A stretch of DNA of 64,000 nucleotides from Argyresthia goedartella (Eukaryota > Arthropoda > Insecta > Lepidoptera > Argyresthiidae): positions 4,238,501-4,302,500 of the forward strand of contig OX463827.1 of assembly GCA_949825045.1 (NCBI GenBank), read 5' to 3'. The number at the start of each line of letters is the position of its first letter. The first letter of the stretch is position 1. The notes beneath the pieces were generated by a model, which ran no database searches, was not told the origin of the DNA, and saw only the letters and a program-made list of their open reading frames with translations. The translations under genes and the position numbers were made by a program. Positions 21,617 to 32,492 of this stretch are shown piece by piece.

Positions 21617-21955
21617 CAAATATAATGACCACCAAAATATTTTTTTCCTACCCAAAATGGCTAAATGACCACCAAAAGTTGCAGAAAATATCAGGGAAAA
21701 ATACTGCGGTAGCTTAGGTGAAGGGTAAAGGGGGTGAGCGAAGCGAAGCCCCCTTTATCCTTCGTGTTAGGTTGAACATTTAAGAACAACAAAAAATACT
21801 TAAAACATAAATCTTAAGTACACAAAACATAAAAAGAAGTTTGGTGATCATTTATCCAAATACAATTTGGTGGACATTTATCCATTCTGGCAGTCATTTC
21901 GAATTTATTGGCAGTAAAATAGGTGCATTTTTGGTAATCGTTTTAACACAAGCCT
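21617..21955 (+). mobile_element. MITE-D copy, ATGACCACC type
   Basis: Nearly the same as 19826-20150: TAATGACCACCAAAATAT, GTAGCTTAGGTGAAG, AGGGGGTGAGCGAAGCGAAG, GTTAGGTTGAACATTTAAG, GGTGATCATTTATCC and AATTTGGTGGACATTTATCC. The two copies are ~1.8 kb apart in direct orientation. Confidence 0.8.
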
Positions 21956-22299
21956 TTATTATCCGACTACAGCGAAGCCATCAGGAGAGTGATGTGTTTT
22001 ACCTGTATGCAAGGTTGATTTGTTATTCGATACGGTGTGTTTCATACAATATAGATATATTGACGTTTAGTGTATGAGAAACTGACCCTTCTCCATATCT
22101 GCGCTTTAGGTATTCTCTTTTGAGGGTAAAATAATCGGCCAAGTTATTTTACCCTCGGGCTTCGCACATGGAGGGTTTCGTATCAGATGTACGAAAAATA
22201 AACTCACAACTTCCTAACCACTGAACTGATTTAAACCAAACATCTAAGAACTATCGAAGGGAAGTCTACTGCCATTTACAGAAAACCGCATTAAAATCC

Positions 22300-22830
22300 G
22301 TCTACTCGCCTGGCCGCTGCGATATTCGATACTCCAATTTGCGACTCAGGGGGCTAGCCCGTTGCCTCAATTGTCATAATTTTGGACTATATTTATTTTC
22401 AGCGGCAAGATCTGGTCGCATATGCACTAAAATCTTTCTCCAAGCGGAGTAATTTTAGTTGAAGTAGCTGAACACATTAGTTGTTTACATATGTTTATTC
22501 AAGAGTCGGTTCCAAGGATTCTTCCAGCAATTTCCGTTTTGGAGATAAAAATAAAATAAAAACATAGCTTCATGACTTTTCAGTTTCACCTAGGTTTAGC
22601 GAATTATTAAATTCTCCATTATGCGTGACAGGCGGCTAGCCCATCGTCGGAGCAATGGAGATATGAAGCAATATTCCAATAATAAGATTTTAGGAGTCCA
22701 AATCTATGTAGTCGCATATGCACTAAAATCTGTCTCTAACCCTCTCTTTTGATGGTAATTTTAGTTGGAGGGGCTGGACACATTACTTATTTACATATTC
22801 ATCTTCGTTTCATTTCATTGACCGAGCGAG
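22300..22830 (+). repeat. Repeat cluster: AATTCTCCATT / TGCACTAAAATCTGTCT modules
   Basis: Two units, the first divergent. Shared blocks: GGCTAGCCCATCG (or variants), TATTCCAATAATAAGATTTT, GTCGCATATGCACTAAAATC, then GTAATTTTAGTTG, CTGGACACATTA and TTGTTTACATATG. A third unit is at 23690-23830. Confidence 0.6.
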
Positions 22831-23334
22831 CGAAGGGCTCCATTTCGACAAGATGGGAGGCCGATTTTGCTTTCGTCTGTCTCTATGTCTGTCAGTACCG
22901 GTCTAGAAAAAAAAACGGTGTTTGAAAATTTTTAAAACACCCTTAACAAGTACTCACCGAGACGATTCTAAAGAGCCCAAACTCGGTAGGATTGAGTTAT
23001 TTTATCACAGAGTTCCTGTAACCACCTTCCAGTTCCATCATTAGAACAGTTCGATACCATCACTGTTAAGAGCAATGTATTTGTCACGTTAAAACAAAAC
23101 AAACGAGTCGATACTTGAGGGGTTTCCAAGTAGCCGTTGAAGAGTTCCACTTCCTTCAGGTCCCATCATCAGATCGGCTCGATACCCTCACTAATCCATC
23201 AACAATCCACCGAGACGATCCTAAAGAACCCAACTCGACCATCATCCGGCTCCATCATCAGATCTGCTCGATGGTATCATAATTTTGCTTTGTTATCGAA
23301 ATCACATAATTATTACAAGTTTTACGTTTACGTT

Positions 23335-23582
23335 TGACAACCCGAATGGCCGAGTCAGCAGTGACCCTGCCTACGAAGCCAAGGGTCCCGGGTTCGAGTC
23401 CCGGTGAGGGCAAATATTTGTTTGATGAGAACGGATGTTTGTACACTAGTCATGGTTGTTTATCTAAGTATGATATTTATCTATATAAGTGTGTGTATCG
23501 ATCGTTATCTATATAAGTGTCTGGTACCCAAGATACAGGGAATCCTAGTTTGGGGCTAGATCAATGTGTGTAAATAGTATCC
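23335..23582 (+). mobile_element. SINE-C copy
   Basis: GACAACCCGAATGGCCGAGT, GGGTCCCGGGTTCGAGTCCC (B box), GATGAGAACGGATGTTTGTA, ATCCTAGTTTGGGGCTAGAT and TGTGTGTAAATAG. Complete apart from the (TTA)n tail. Confidence 0.9.
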
Positions 23583-23659
23583 GAGATGTCCGAGGTGTTA
23601 TTTTAGCCCAATCGGAAAACGGGAAGTGGGTCAATTTTAACTAGCAAGATTCCTTTACA

Positions 23660-23835
23660 TAGTTAAAGTAAAGTAAAGTAAAGTAAATCAGCCAATTATT
23701 AAATTCTCCATTTTGCGTGACAGAGAGCTAGCTTACCGTGGCAGCTATATAGATATGAATCAATATTCCAATAATGCTATTTTAGGATCAAGAGATCTGG
23801 TCCGATATGCACTAAAATCTGTCTCTACCCTGCGC
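23660..23835 (+). repeat. AATTCTCCATT / TGCACTAAAATCTG repeat, further copy
   Basis: Begins after a (GTAAA)n run at 23663-23687: ATTATTAAATTCTCCATTTT, GCGTGACAGAGAGCTAGC, TATTCCAATAATGCTATTTT, GATATGCACTAAAATCTGTC. Confidence 0.65.
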
Positions 23836-24010
23836 TCGAGGTGTCCCCTTTTGGCTGCGCGCGGCGATGTCAGTTTGCTCGAGCTGCGCATTTTTGGCAA
23901 ACACTCAACCGCCTCACGCATCGGCGCATGTATGGGTTACGGCTGTTTGCTAGTGGGAGCCATGCTTTTCATCATAGTTTTAATTATTTTCAGTTTCACA
24001 AAAAAAATAC

Positions 24011-24100
24011 AGGGTTTGCATGTTTATTTATATGTGTGCAATGTCGCTGTTTCTAGTTCCCAAATAGTGTGGGGCCAGAAGCTATGTATGTGCCTGTACA
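24011..24100 (+). mobile_element. SINE-A 3' half
   Basis: GGGTTTGCATGTTTATTTAT, CAATGTCGCTGTTTCTAG, AGTGTGGGGCCAGAAG, TGTATGTGCCTGTAC. The tRNA-like half is missing. Confidence 0.75.
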
Positions 24101-24120
24101 TAAATTTTTATGTTTATGTG

Positions 24121-24352
24121 TCAGCGGCTTAGCGGTATTCGTACATCGGAAATGATCGTGCGGGTAGCAACATCTGGCTGAGACGGGTACTGGAGGGGTG
24201 TCAGTATCTATGTGGCATTTGTTTCGGGCGCTTCCGAGTTTCGGATGAAAGGTTCAGCTGTAGGTTTCATCTACTATCGCTACTAGGTGTTAGTAGTGGT
24301 AAAGCTGGTCAGGCCCTAATAAGGCAGCTTGAAAAAATCTTATAGTCAATCA
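24121..24352 (+). mobile_element. SINE-J 5' half, joined to a jockey-like LINE
   Basis: GGCTTAGCGGTATTCGTACA, GCTGAGACGGGTACTGGA, GTGTCAGTATCTATGTGGCA and GTAAAGCTGGTCAGGCCCTA match the 5' half of SINE-J at 44931-45297 read on its minus strand. The match stops near AAAATCTTATAGTC, where LINE coding sequence begins. Confidence 0.75.
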
Positions 24353-26150
24353 TGGGCAGCGACGGCCTACCAAGATTCCGAGCCCAAGACCGTGCCGTGC
24401 GAAGATCTTCGCCGAATGCCTCGAGAAGCAGTTCAAGCTGAACCCAATGGATGATGTGGAGCACGTCGCAGCAGTCGAGAGACACCTGCGAAAGCCCCGG
24501 GCGCAGACCGAATACCTAACACGGCGCTGTTACATTTGCCGCCACGCACTGTGGCGGCCGTTACGCGCCTGTTTAACGGTATCTTGTGCATGGGCCACTT
24601 TCCAACCCAGTGGAAGGAGGGCTTGGTTATCATGTTGCCCAAGCCGGGCAAGGACACCAACCTGCGTGAGAGCTAATAGCCGATCACCCTCCTGAGCACC
24701 ATCTCAAAGGTGTTTGAGAAGCTCCTGCTAGCGAAGTTACTGACCCACATCCAGCCGCGCCTGGAACAGTTCGGCTTCAGGCCCGTGCATTCTACGACGC
24801 TTCAGCTCACCAGAGTACTGAATGACATGACGGTTTGTTTGAACAAAAAAATATACACTGTCGCAGTACTTCTGGATATGGAGAAGGCGTTCAACAGAGT
24901 ATGGCACGAGGGGTTGCTGTACAAGCTGACGACGTCCCCTACCCCAAGAAAAATGGTCAAGACAATCGCCTCTTTCCTGAAGAATCGCCGCTTCCGAGTG
25001 ATGGTGGAAGACGCCGTCTCCGAGGAACATCCCATTGCAGCCGGCGTCCCCCAGGGCTCTTACCTGTCTCCCGCCTGCTACGCCCGTTACACGGGTGATA
25101 TCCCCGTCGGGCCGGGTGCCCAGCTGGCACTCTTCGCAGACGACGCAGCCTACTATGCGTCGTCGTTCCAGGCTCCACACGCTGCCAAACTGCAGCGCAC
25201 CCTGGACATCTTGCCCGACTGGCTCGCCAAGTGGCGACTGTCCGTCAATGTTGGGAAAACGCAGGTGCTCATCACAGGCCAAAGTCTCGTTCCACTATCG
25301 CTCCAGCTCCAGGGACAGGACATCGAGTGGCCTACGCAGGTGAAGTACCTGGGAGTGACCATTGATCGCCGGCTCACCATGAAGCAACACATCGTCAACG
25401 TCGTCAGCCAGGTCAAGGTGCCACGCACCAAGCTGCGTCCACTTTTCGACTCCAGCCTCCCTCTGAGGGCGAAGCTCGGGATCTACAAGACCTACGTGAG
25501 ATCCCGTCTCACCTATGCGGCTCCGGCATGGTACGCCATGTGCTCGGAGACGAACAAACGGAGACTCCGAGCCCAAGAGAACCTCTCTCTGCGTACCATC
25601 GTCGGCGCCCCCCGCTACGTGAGGAACGCGACAATCCAGAGGGACCTAAGATGGGAAACCGTGGACCAGTTTGTCCAGAGGCCGGCGAAGGGCATGTTCG
25701 CGCGTGCGGATGCGTCACAACACCCGCACATCGCCGAACTGGCGCCGCACCACGCGCGCCCGCCCGACCGCCGCCGCCTGCCATGCGACCTGGTTGCCTA
25801 GCCGGCGATCACCCACTGCACACCAGCGCCACACGATGACCACCGGCCGCAAGGGCCATCCGATGACCTGTCCACAGGAGTGGACAGAGGCGATTCTTTG
25901 GGAAGAGGTCCGTCTACCTGACCTCGACTCCCCACGCCCCAGAAAGGGTACGTGAGATGACCATGATGATGATCTTATACCCCGACACCCCTCCAGCAAC
26001 CGGCACTGAGCCAGCGTGGTGGAGTATGGCTATATATACTCGTATCCGGGTAAAGGTCCGTGCCCCTCAGTGGGGACAGCAATGGGCTACAATATTAGTA
26101 TTATTATGTGTCCTGTGTTTGATCGCTAGCATCTTTGTCACATAGCCGGC
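24353..26150 (+). pseudogene. Jockey-like LINE, 5'-truncated RT with 3' UTR
   Basis: Coding begins with IFAECLEKQFKLNPMDDVEH near 24405, then shifts frame (ALLHLPPRTVAAVTRLFNG, WKEGLVIMLPKPGKDTNLRE). TAA TAG follows at about 24674-24679, where RES-YRPITLLS would be expected. The open frame at 24710-25801 carries EQFGFRPVHSTTLQLTRVL (residues ~19-37), VAVLLDMEKAFNRVWH (~51-66), AAGVPQGSYLSPACY (~111-125), LFADDAAYY (~141-149) and the YLGVTIDRRLTMKQHI thumb. These are jockey-clade features. The 3' UTR holds GGCACTGAGCCAGCGTGGT, CTCGTATCCGGGTAAAGGTC and CCCCTCAGTGGGGACA, also found in SINE-J. Coding GC is much higher than in the flanks. Dead because of the stops and frameshift. Confidence 0.85.
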
Positions 26151-26278
26151 AGCTTGCATAGATATTGGAAAGCAGCAATTGTAGTTATCTTATTTGTGCA
26201 ACCACCTGTCTGAGGGGACTTATAAAACCCATGAAACTGTCCCCGATGACGCTTGTTGCTTTTCTTACCACACTCATA

Positions 26279-26361
26279 AATGTAGCCAATTAACGTCTCC
26301 ACCGAGAGGCACAGGTATTTTCCCCGATACGAGTAAAATTGAGCCATATTTTACCACACTG
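26279..26361 (-). mobile_element. SINE-J / jockey 3' tail fragment
   Basis: Reverse complement of the shared tail: TTAACGTCTCCACCGAGAGG, then CCCGATACGAGTAAAATTGA and GCCATATTTTACCACACTG. Confidence 0.65.
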
Positions 26362-26639
26362 AAAGAAGAAGAGGAAGAAAACAGAATATAGAAGAAAGAT
26401 AAGGCGAACATAAAAGTTTAACCAATAAATAAGAAAGACCGCTCATAGGTGTCGAAGAACATATTCACAAGATGACATACATTACAAGCTGTATCGCGCC
26501 TATACTAGCTGCAAGCTAGTCGAGATAGCTCGATAGCTTATCTACCAGTGCAACATGCACATCAGTTGAGTTTGCGAGGAATTCCTATCCGCCGCATGTG
26601 ATATTAATCTCTTTCACATTTCTGCCCTGCTGTTGTTAG

Positions 26640-26892
26640 TGCCCGATGTACTGTTTAATAGTTGGAACTGTACACGGATGCAGCGGGTTACGCAAATGTG
26701 TCGTGCGCGGTGATTCGACGCACTGCCTAGTTGGGGAGAGTCGAGTGTCTAAGCAATCATATTATAAAGTGCTTTAGACTTTAACACATAGACCTTGTTG
26801 TGCTTTTTGCTCAATACACTGTTTAATTGTTGGAATTGTACAAGGATACAACGCCACGTGTCGTGGTGCGCTGTGATTCGATGTATTTCAGG
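26640..26892 (+). repeat. Direct repeat, ~85 bp x 2
   Basis: Unit 1 (26640-26727) and unit 2 (~26807-26892) share TACTGTTTAAT/TACACTGTTTAAT, GTTGGAA(C/T)TGTACA, GGAT(G/A)CA and GTGATTCGA. They are separated by ~80 bp and are clearly diverged. Confidence 0.65.
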
Positions 26893-26924
26893 AGTTGATG
26901 AATGCCACGTCAGAATATCTGTGC

Positions 26925-27275
26925 ACCTTGCTGAAATTCCTCTATTTGAGAAATTTAAAAAGCATCTTAAAGCGACTTTGTCGAAAAAGGGATATTGTCA
27001 ATGTTCAAGATTACTTAAGTGACGGGACTGTATGGGGGTTAATCTAGCTCAACACAGACCTTGCTGTTATTAGTTTTGTAATTATTTATTCCAGCTTATT
27101 AATCCTAATAACTAATATTGTAATATGTGTATTAATTAAGCACAACCAATTTTTAAAAGAGATCTAAAAATCAATCTGTTTGAGTTTCTACGCCCTGCTT
27201 CTCCCACAGTGGTCCAATGTAGAGAGGAGGCAAAAAAATGTCATTTGCTTAAGTATATGTAAAATTCTATAAATT
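26925..27275 (+). repeat. LINE-B 3' end
   Basis: Coding remnant FEKFKKHLKATLSKKGYC, then AGATTACTTAAGTGACGGG, CTCAACACAGACCTTGCTG and CTCCCACAGTGGTCCAATG. It matches the 3' part of LINE-B at 5470-5800 and 33670-34010. Confidence 0.8.
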
Positions 27276-27279
27276 GTCT

Positions 27280-28600
27280 TCCATATACGCACGACATAGC
27301 CTCCGACGAGCGACGAGTCCCAGGCGCGCCTGATAGGAGATCCAGCTGGTGTCTCGTATCTAATCGAATCAAGTACCATTGGTATTTATAAAATCGGTTG
27401 TACTGTGCCAGATAAAAATAGAATTAATTAAATTACACGAAATGACACTTTACCGGACAGAAATACGCTCCTGTTTCCGAAGTTCAAATTCAGTTTTAGT
27501 CATATTCATGTTGCTCTGATTTTGACATAGTTCCATCCATCTTTTAAAAGTTAGACTCCTAAGTACCTGTGCATTTTACAATCCTTGCGGTGTGTTTATC
27601 TTCATTTCTTCACCACAAGGACACATAATGTTGGTGATGCTTTAGAGGCTGAATCTTCATCAAGAAATGCCAGATGCGGTTGCATTGCCTCCGTAAATAT
27701 GGTTTTAAAATGCGCATAAATAAAAATATCCATTATTTTTGTCTGCTTAAGTTTTTTTTTAGAAGATGACCGTGGAAAATAAAGCTTTCTTTGCTTTGGC
27801 TCAAGCTTGTGCCCCTTGGTATGTACGTTGGGGCTACGTATGCTTATTATGAAATAAAAATGAAGTGTTAAACCTCCCCAAGGCATTCCATTTCAAATAC
27901 ACTGCTTGCCAAAAACAACATGCACCGAGGACATTACAAAATGGCATAAACTTCTGGGTTTCTTATTCCATTCAAGCCATGCAAGTAAGCGTAAACAGTT
28001 GCAGAAGACATCTCAGTTGGCAACTTGAACAGCCAGGCTTGGCAGCCGCATACACTGGCGGGCAGGGAAACCAAAATGTATCGGGGAAATTATCCTGTTG
28101 AATTGAGGCCTCTATAGTGACGCGCACAAATAAATGCATTAAAGATAAGATTTGATACTTGAAAATAAAGTAAAGAAATAATAGTTGGTTAACTTTATCT
28201 ATTAAATGAATTTGAGCAGAGCGACTTTATTTTCCCTTCTCCAGAAGGAAATATCTTATCAATCAAAGAGGTCTATCATTTAAAATTCGGAGTAAAAAAG
28301 ACTTGATGACAATGATTTCCATCTAGCAATAAATAATAAATCTCCATTTTCGATTACTTCCATTTTCCTTGCAGTCAAGTGCACAAATTTCGCACAGAGC
28401 GGAAATAATTTCGGAATAACGGAAAACAGCGCTAAGCGCGCCTCGCCCCCGAAATGTCTTGTGATTTTGTGAAGATTCCCGATAATTACGGAAGGGCGGC
28501 TGGGATTGCTCCGTTGATCACGGGCATTCGAAATTTGAAAATTAAATTCTGAATCGACGCTGATTTTCTTTACTGATTATGATGCTCTTTCAAAACTTTG
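27280..28600. other. No recognisable feature
   Basis: No SINE box, LINE tail or credible ORF. The frames at 27602-27886 (minus) and 27865-28101 (plus) have no recognisable motif. Confidence 0.35.
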
Positions 28601-28639
28601 ATGTCTTTTGGTGAGTGTTGTTGTATTGGCGGGAAGTGT

Positions 28640-28770
28640 ATTTGGGAATGTAACAAGTGCTCCTTAGTGTCTGCCTGCTTACCTGTCACGCGGGAGTTGG
28701 GTTTTCGAATCCTGGGCGTTGTAGCGGTGATGGAAAACATCGTTAGGAAACCTTCATTTCTCTACAGCTG
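28640..28770 (+). mobile_element. Degenerate tRNA-like SINE fragment
   Basis: TGCCTGCTTACCTGTCACGC, a B-box-like GGGTTTTCGAATCCTGGGCG, then GTGATGGAAAACATCGTTAG and GAAACC. It resembles the 5' part of a widespread lepidopteran SINE; the 3' part is not seen. Confidence 0.45.
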
Positions 28771-28904
28771 GGCCGTGGCCAAAATGGCCAAACTTGCCAT
28801 CATCTGGGCCTCTAGCTCACCGACTGGGAAGGCGTTATGGAGGATTAACGACAACGCTTTCCGATGAAAATAAAGGTACCCAAGGTATTTGCTTTAAATT
28901 TTAC

Positions 28905-29500
28905 CCTTGAAGGAAAAACCTATAAAAAACGTGCAATTTTGTCATCAAAAACACATTCGCGCAAGTAATTTACAAAAACCTTGCGAACGAGACAGATTAC
29001 TCCATAAAAGCGCCAATGAACTGGCAAACCTTTATTATCCAATCCACTTTCAATTGCATTATATGTACGGAACCCTAAATATGGTTAGGTGCGAGCTGAA
29101 CATTCCAGTTTGGGGATTAAATTGGTATAAAACTATAGAAAAGGAGGAAGCAATTTTGAGGTCACATTTATATTATTATTTTTAAAGTCCCGTAATTCTT
29201 CATTTTTCATAATTTCTTTATTAATACACAAAACATACCGATTTCTGATTAACCTATAATAAAACAAAAACTTGGACAACGACGGGCTTATCTCTAACAA
29301 TTGATTTTTTCCAGCACGAATGGACAGGAAAGGTAGATAGTTTAGCGGGGAAATATATTTGTGGGGAACAACAATTTGAATACAAAACAAATAGTTCTAT
29401 CCCTAATTTTTTTTACTATAAATATTTTGTTTTAATCAATCATTAATCACAATGTTAATCTTTATTAATTTTATTGCTATGTAACTTACTGTTTACCACT
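28905..29500. other. No recognisable feature
   Basis: AT-rich, no coding motif; chance frames only. Confidence 0.35.
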
Positions 29501-29504
29501 ATTT

Positions 29505-29625
29505 CTGAACCACGGCGGAATGGCGAGGCTCCTGTAAAACAGGTCGTAAGACTTAGCATAGGGCCTCGATAGGTGCATGTTATTATTTAAGTAATGAATA
29601 AACATTTCAATTTCAATATTCAATT
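29505..29625 (+). repeat. Possible LINE 3' tail of another family
   Basis: GGCTCCTGTAAAACAGGTCG contains a CCTGT/ACAGG mini-hairpin, followed by CATAGGGCCTCGATAGG and AATGAATAAACATTTCAATT. The arrangement resembles a polyadenylated retroelement 3' end. No copy elsewhere in the window. Confidence 0.35.
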
Positions 29626-29673
29626 TATATAGTTACGGGCACTATAAGTATTGTCTTAATCTATAAGTATTGT

Positions 29674-29920
29674 TTAATATTCAATAGGGTTCTTAGTCCC
29701 TGCACCTGGCCCACTTGAGCGGTTCCTTTGTGCCTGTCTCCAACTCCTGCACCAGCTGAGGTAGGAGGCCTGGATGTTCCAGGTGCTCAAGGCTGGGTGT
29801 TGTCTCCCAGGATTGTTCTCCTGGTTTCTATGGGGGGTGAACACGGCAACAGCTTGTGCTCGACGGTTTCCTCCACTTCCATGCACCTTCTGACTCAACA
29901 CTAGAATCCCCTGTGTCAAG
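29674..29920. other. GC-richer island, unidentified
   Basis: Noticeably richer in GC than its surroundings (GCACCTGGCCCACTTGAGCG and similar). An 81-codon minus frame covers it but has no recognisable motif. It could be the remnant of a retroelement. Confidence 0.3.
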
Positions 29921-30049
29921 GGGCGATGTCACGAACATACAAACATCAAATGATCAAAAAGTTATTAAATTGCTTGTTTTATGTGACTGGAGTCTAGCCC
30001 ATCACCGCAACTATTTAGATATTAACATTAGAGGACAATAATACTCAAA

Positions 30050-30275
30050 TCGAACTAGGCCCATAGTAAGCTCAACATGGCTTGTGCTATGGGTACTGGC
30101 GACGGTATATTTAATAGAGATAACTACTTATGTTAATACATGGAAGACATCCAAGACTAAGAAACAAATATTCATGCTCATCACAAAAATATTTGCCCTT
30201 ACCGGGATTCGAACCCATGACCGTCGGCTGTGTAGTCAGGGTTACAACCCGCTGGGCTATGCCGTTCGTCAATTT
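30050..30275 (-). mobile_element. tRNA-derived SINE, related to SINE-C
   Basis: On the minus strand: ACGGCATAGCCCAGCGGGTT (A-box region), GGTCATGGGTTCGAATCCCG (B box), then GGCAAATATTTTTGTGATGA and GAATATTTGTTTCTTAGTC. The 3' half differs from SINE-C, so this is a separate subfamily. Confidence 0.7.
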
Positions 30276-30365
30276 AACTGAAAATAGCCTAATTAGAAAT
30301 ACAGCGTAAGCAATAACAAAGTCAAGGATCTCTACGTAGTTCTTGGGAGTCCTCCAACAACACAA

Positions 30366-30556
30366 TGACCTCTGTGGCGCCGCGGTTGTAGCCCTGCCTA
30401 CCATGCGAGAGGTCGCGGGCTCGATCCCCGGCTGGGGAAACAGAAAAAAATAACCCCAGGTCTTGGGTGTTTATAAGTGTGTGACATCGCTGTTTCAGGT
30501 TCCCACGACACAGGGTATCCTAGTGTGGGGCCAGAAGCTATGTATGTGCCTGTATG
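30366..30556 (+). mobile_element. SINE-A copy, near full length
   Basis: TGACCTCTGTGGCGCCGCGG, CATGCGAGAGGTCGCGGGCT, CGATCCCCGGCTGGGG, CCAGGTCTTGGGTGTTTATA, GACATCGCTGTTTCAGG, CCTAGTGTGGGGCCAGAAGC and TGTATGTGCCTGTATG. Confidence 0.9.
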
Positions 30557-30726
30557 AAAATGTTTAAAATACTTCGCTCAAACACATGACTGACACATCC
30601 CTGATGCACACCGACAACTCAAGTTTGACAGACACTCTAAAGTGATGCTGTCTCTGTCTTGCTCCACATATCTGCGCACTCTATCTGATATGGGATAGTA
30701 TTAAAAGAACCGAACGAATACATGTG

Positions 30727-30976
30727 ACATTTGATTAACCGATCATATTTTGGGGAATGAAAGTACCCATAATTATGAACAACTTTCCCCAAGAAACATA
30801 TGGTCGCAAACGAAAACATATTTTTTGTCTCTCTTAGTAACTTGTAATGAGCTGATCGGGTCAATGTACTCAGGGACGAAATTTTATTTTCATTTGCGAC
30901 CATATGTTTCTTGGGGAAAGTTGTTCATAATTATGGGTACTTTTATTCCCAAAAATATGGTTGCCTTATTAAATTT
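30727..30976. mobile_element. Foldback MITE-E, long-arm copy
   Basis: Two ~90-bp arms (about 30727-30818 and 30885-30976) are near-perfect inverted repeats. The left has GACATTTGATTAACCGATCA, AGTACCCATAATTATGAACA and CCCAAGAAACATATGGTCGC; the right has their reverse complements. Outer ends match the copy at 20359. Confidence 0.9.
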
Positions 30977-31157
30977 CACCTTATATAGGAAGTCTAAACC
31001 TAACCTAACCGAAATACGTCCGACTATAATTTAAACTTTCCGAAAACTCCTCGAGCGACTTTTCGAAGGCAGAATTTTAGTCGGACAATTTGGGCTACTT
31101 CTTCTAATGCGAGTTAGCACTATTCACTGAGTTATTCAGTATGGCTAGTATTTAATC

Positions 31158-31366
31158 GCACATCAAAAGTACTGTTTTGCACAGCAAAAAAGGATCAACA
31201 AAACATGTTTTATGTTCTAAATATTTTATGTTACTTAAGTTTGTTTTAAGTATTTTTTGTTGTTCTTACATGTTCAACCTAACACGAAGGATAACGTGGG
31301 CTCCGCCTAAGCTACCGCAGCATTTTGCCCTGATATTTGCTGTGCAAATCAGTATTTTTGATGTGC
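31158..31366. mobile_element. MITE-D copy, GCACATC type
   Basis: Terminal inverted repeats GCACATCAAAAGTACTG / CAGTATTTTTGATGTGC. The core on the minus strand has GTAGCTTAGG and ACCTAACACGAAGGATAA (plus orientation). TTAA-like sequence flanks both sides. Confidence 0.85.
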
Positions 31367-31714
31367 AGTTAATATATCCCATTCAGTATTAGTATTTTAT
31401 TCGCTTTATCTACCATTTAGCAGATTCAGACAACCGCGGAACTCTAAAAATGACAAAAAAACCACAATTACACTTAACGAGCCGATTCTCGGAAGCGTGA
31501 CCCAGTGTTTATCGCCAGTGGACTCTTTGTGCGAAAAAATGGAAGCGAAAAAAATCCGCAATCATTTGTCCATCACGGACAATGCTGCACCGTTAGTTGC
31601 CCGCGTTTCCATTTTTATGCGTTCTTGGTGAGGGTGACTAATACAATAACATAACAATAAATTTATTTATTTAGAAAGACTCCAAAAATGATCACACTAT
31701 TAATTGTTGTACAA

Positions 31715-31942
31715 CATATATAACTTCATCTGCGTGTTCCTAGGAATTATCATTTACTGAGATAACGTTACCCTCCTTCTGGTGCAGTCGGATAAAACGT
31801 ATCCTATAGGTTAATCTAGCTCATAACCTATCTCTGTGCTAAATTTCATTTAAATCCATTGAACCGTTATAGCGTGAATGAGGCACAAAGACACAAACAT
31901 CCAAATATCGCTACTTTCAGATTTATAATATTAGTTGGATAT
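31715..31942 (+). repeat. Repeat ending TATAATATTAGTTGGAT
   Basis: GATAACGTTACCCTCCTTCT, GTGCAGTCGGATA, TCTCTGTGCTAAATTT, AATATCGCTACTTTCAGAT and TTTATAATATTAGTTGGATA. Nearly the same block is at 38622-38834 in direct orientation. The 3' end is the type seen on many lepidopteran RTE-driven repeats. Confidence 0.75.
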
Positions 31943-31967
31943 AACATAACTTCACTGTATTAAACTC

Positions 31968-32125
31968 TATACTAGGATTTTTAATTTGAGGCCGGGAATG
32001 TAAACAAACAACTGTCATTTTCTAGTACAAAAAGTGTAATATGAATGTCAAAGCCAAAGGTTTTGTTCTAGAAAATGACAGTCATTTGTTTAAATTCCTG
32101 GCCTCAAATGAAAAATCGCAGTATA
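31968..32125. mobile_element. Foldback MITE, ~60-bp arms
   Basis: Left TATACTAGGATTTTTAATTT, GAGGCCGGGAATGTAAACAA, CTGTCATTTTCTAG; right arm the imperfect reverse complement, ending CGCAGTATA. No second copy in the window. Confidence 0.85.
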
Positions 32126-32189
32126 GAAATATATAAATCACCGTAAGATTGTAAAATCCGGTGGATTAAAAAACGATCGATGAATTGTA

Positions 32190-32325
32190 AGCAAAACCGA
32201 CGTTTTTTAAAAGTACTTTTATTTTGTTCTTACATGTCAACCTAACGTGATGGCTAATGCTTCGCTCACTCCCTTTATCTTTCGCCTACCCCGACCCACC
32301 GCTTTGCCCTGGTATTTCGCTTTCA
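32190..32325 (-). repeat. MITE-D core, divergent
   Basis: TTTTGTTCTTACATGTCAAC, CTAACGTGATGGCTAATGC, TTCGCTCACTCCCTTTATCT. Related to but distinct from the 31158 and 51746 cores; no clear terminal repeats. Confidence 0.5.
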
Positions 32326-32492
32326 ATACAACCAGCTCACAATTCAAAGGTTTTATTATGAACTAACGAAAAAGAATACGTTCAATTGTATGTAAGTTTT
32401 GTAGTGTTATGCTACTAACATGCCATTTTCCAGTCTGTTCAGCTGGATACTTGCTGAGCTGTACAGCTGGATATTTTGTATCACCTTTATTT

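Noticed and set aside
23335..23420. Possible true tRNA gene
   Set aside because: B box is good, but the body continues as SINE-C in five places and the acceptor stem does not pair.
22300..23835. Possible CRISPR-like array of spaced repeats
   Set aside because: Units are diverged, unevenly spaced and form a eukaryotic dispersed repeat; the window is clearly insect DNA.
24737..25999. Several overlapping GC-rich ORFs on both strands
   Set aside because: They are shadows of the jockey-like RT (24710-25801); high GC reduces stop codons in all frames.
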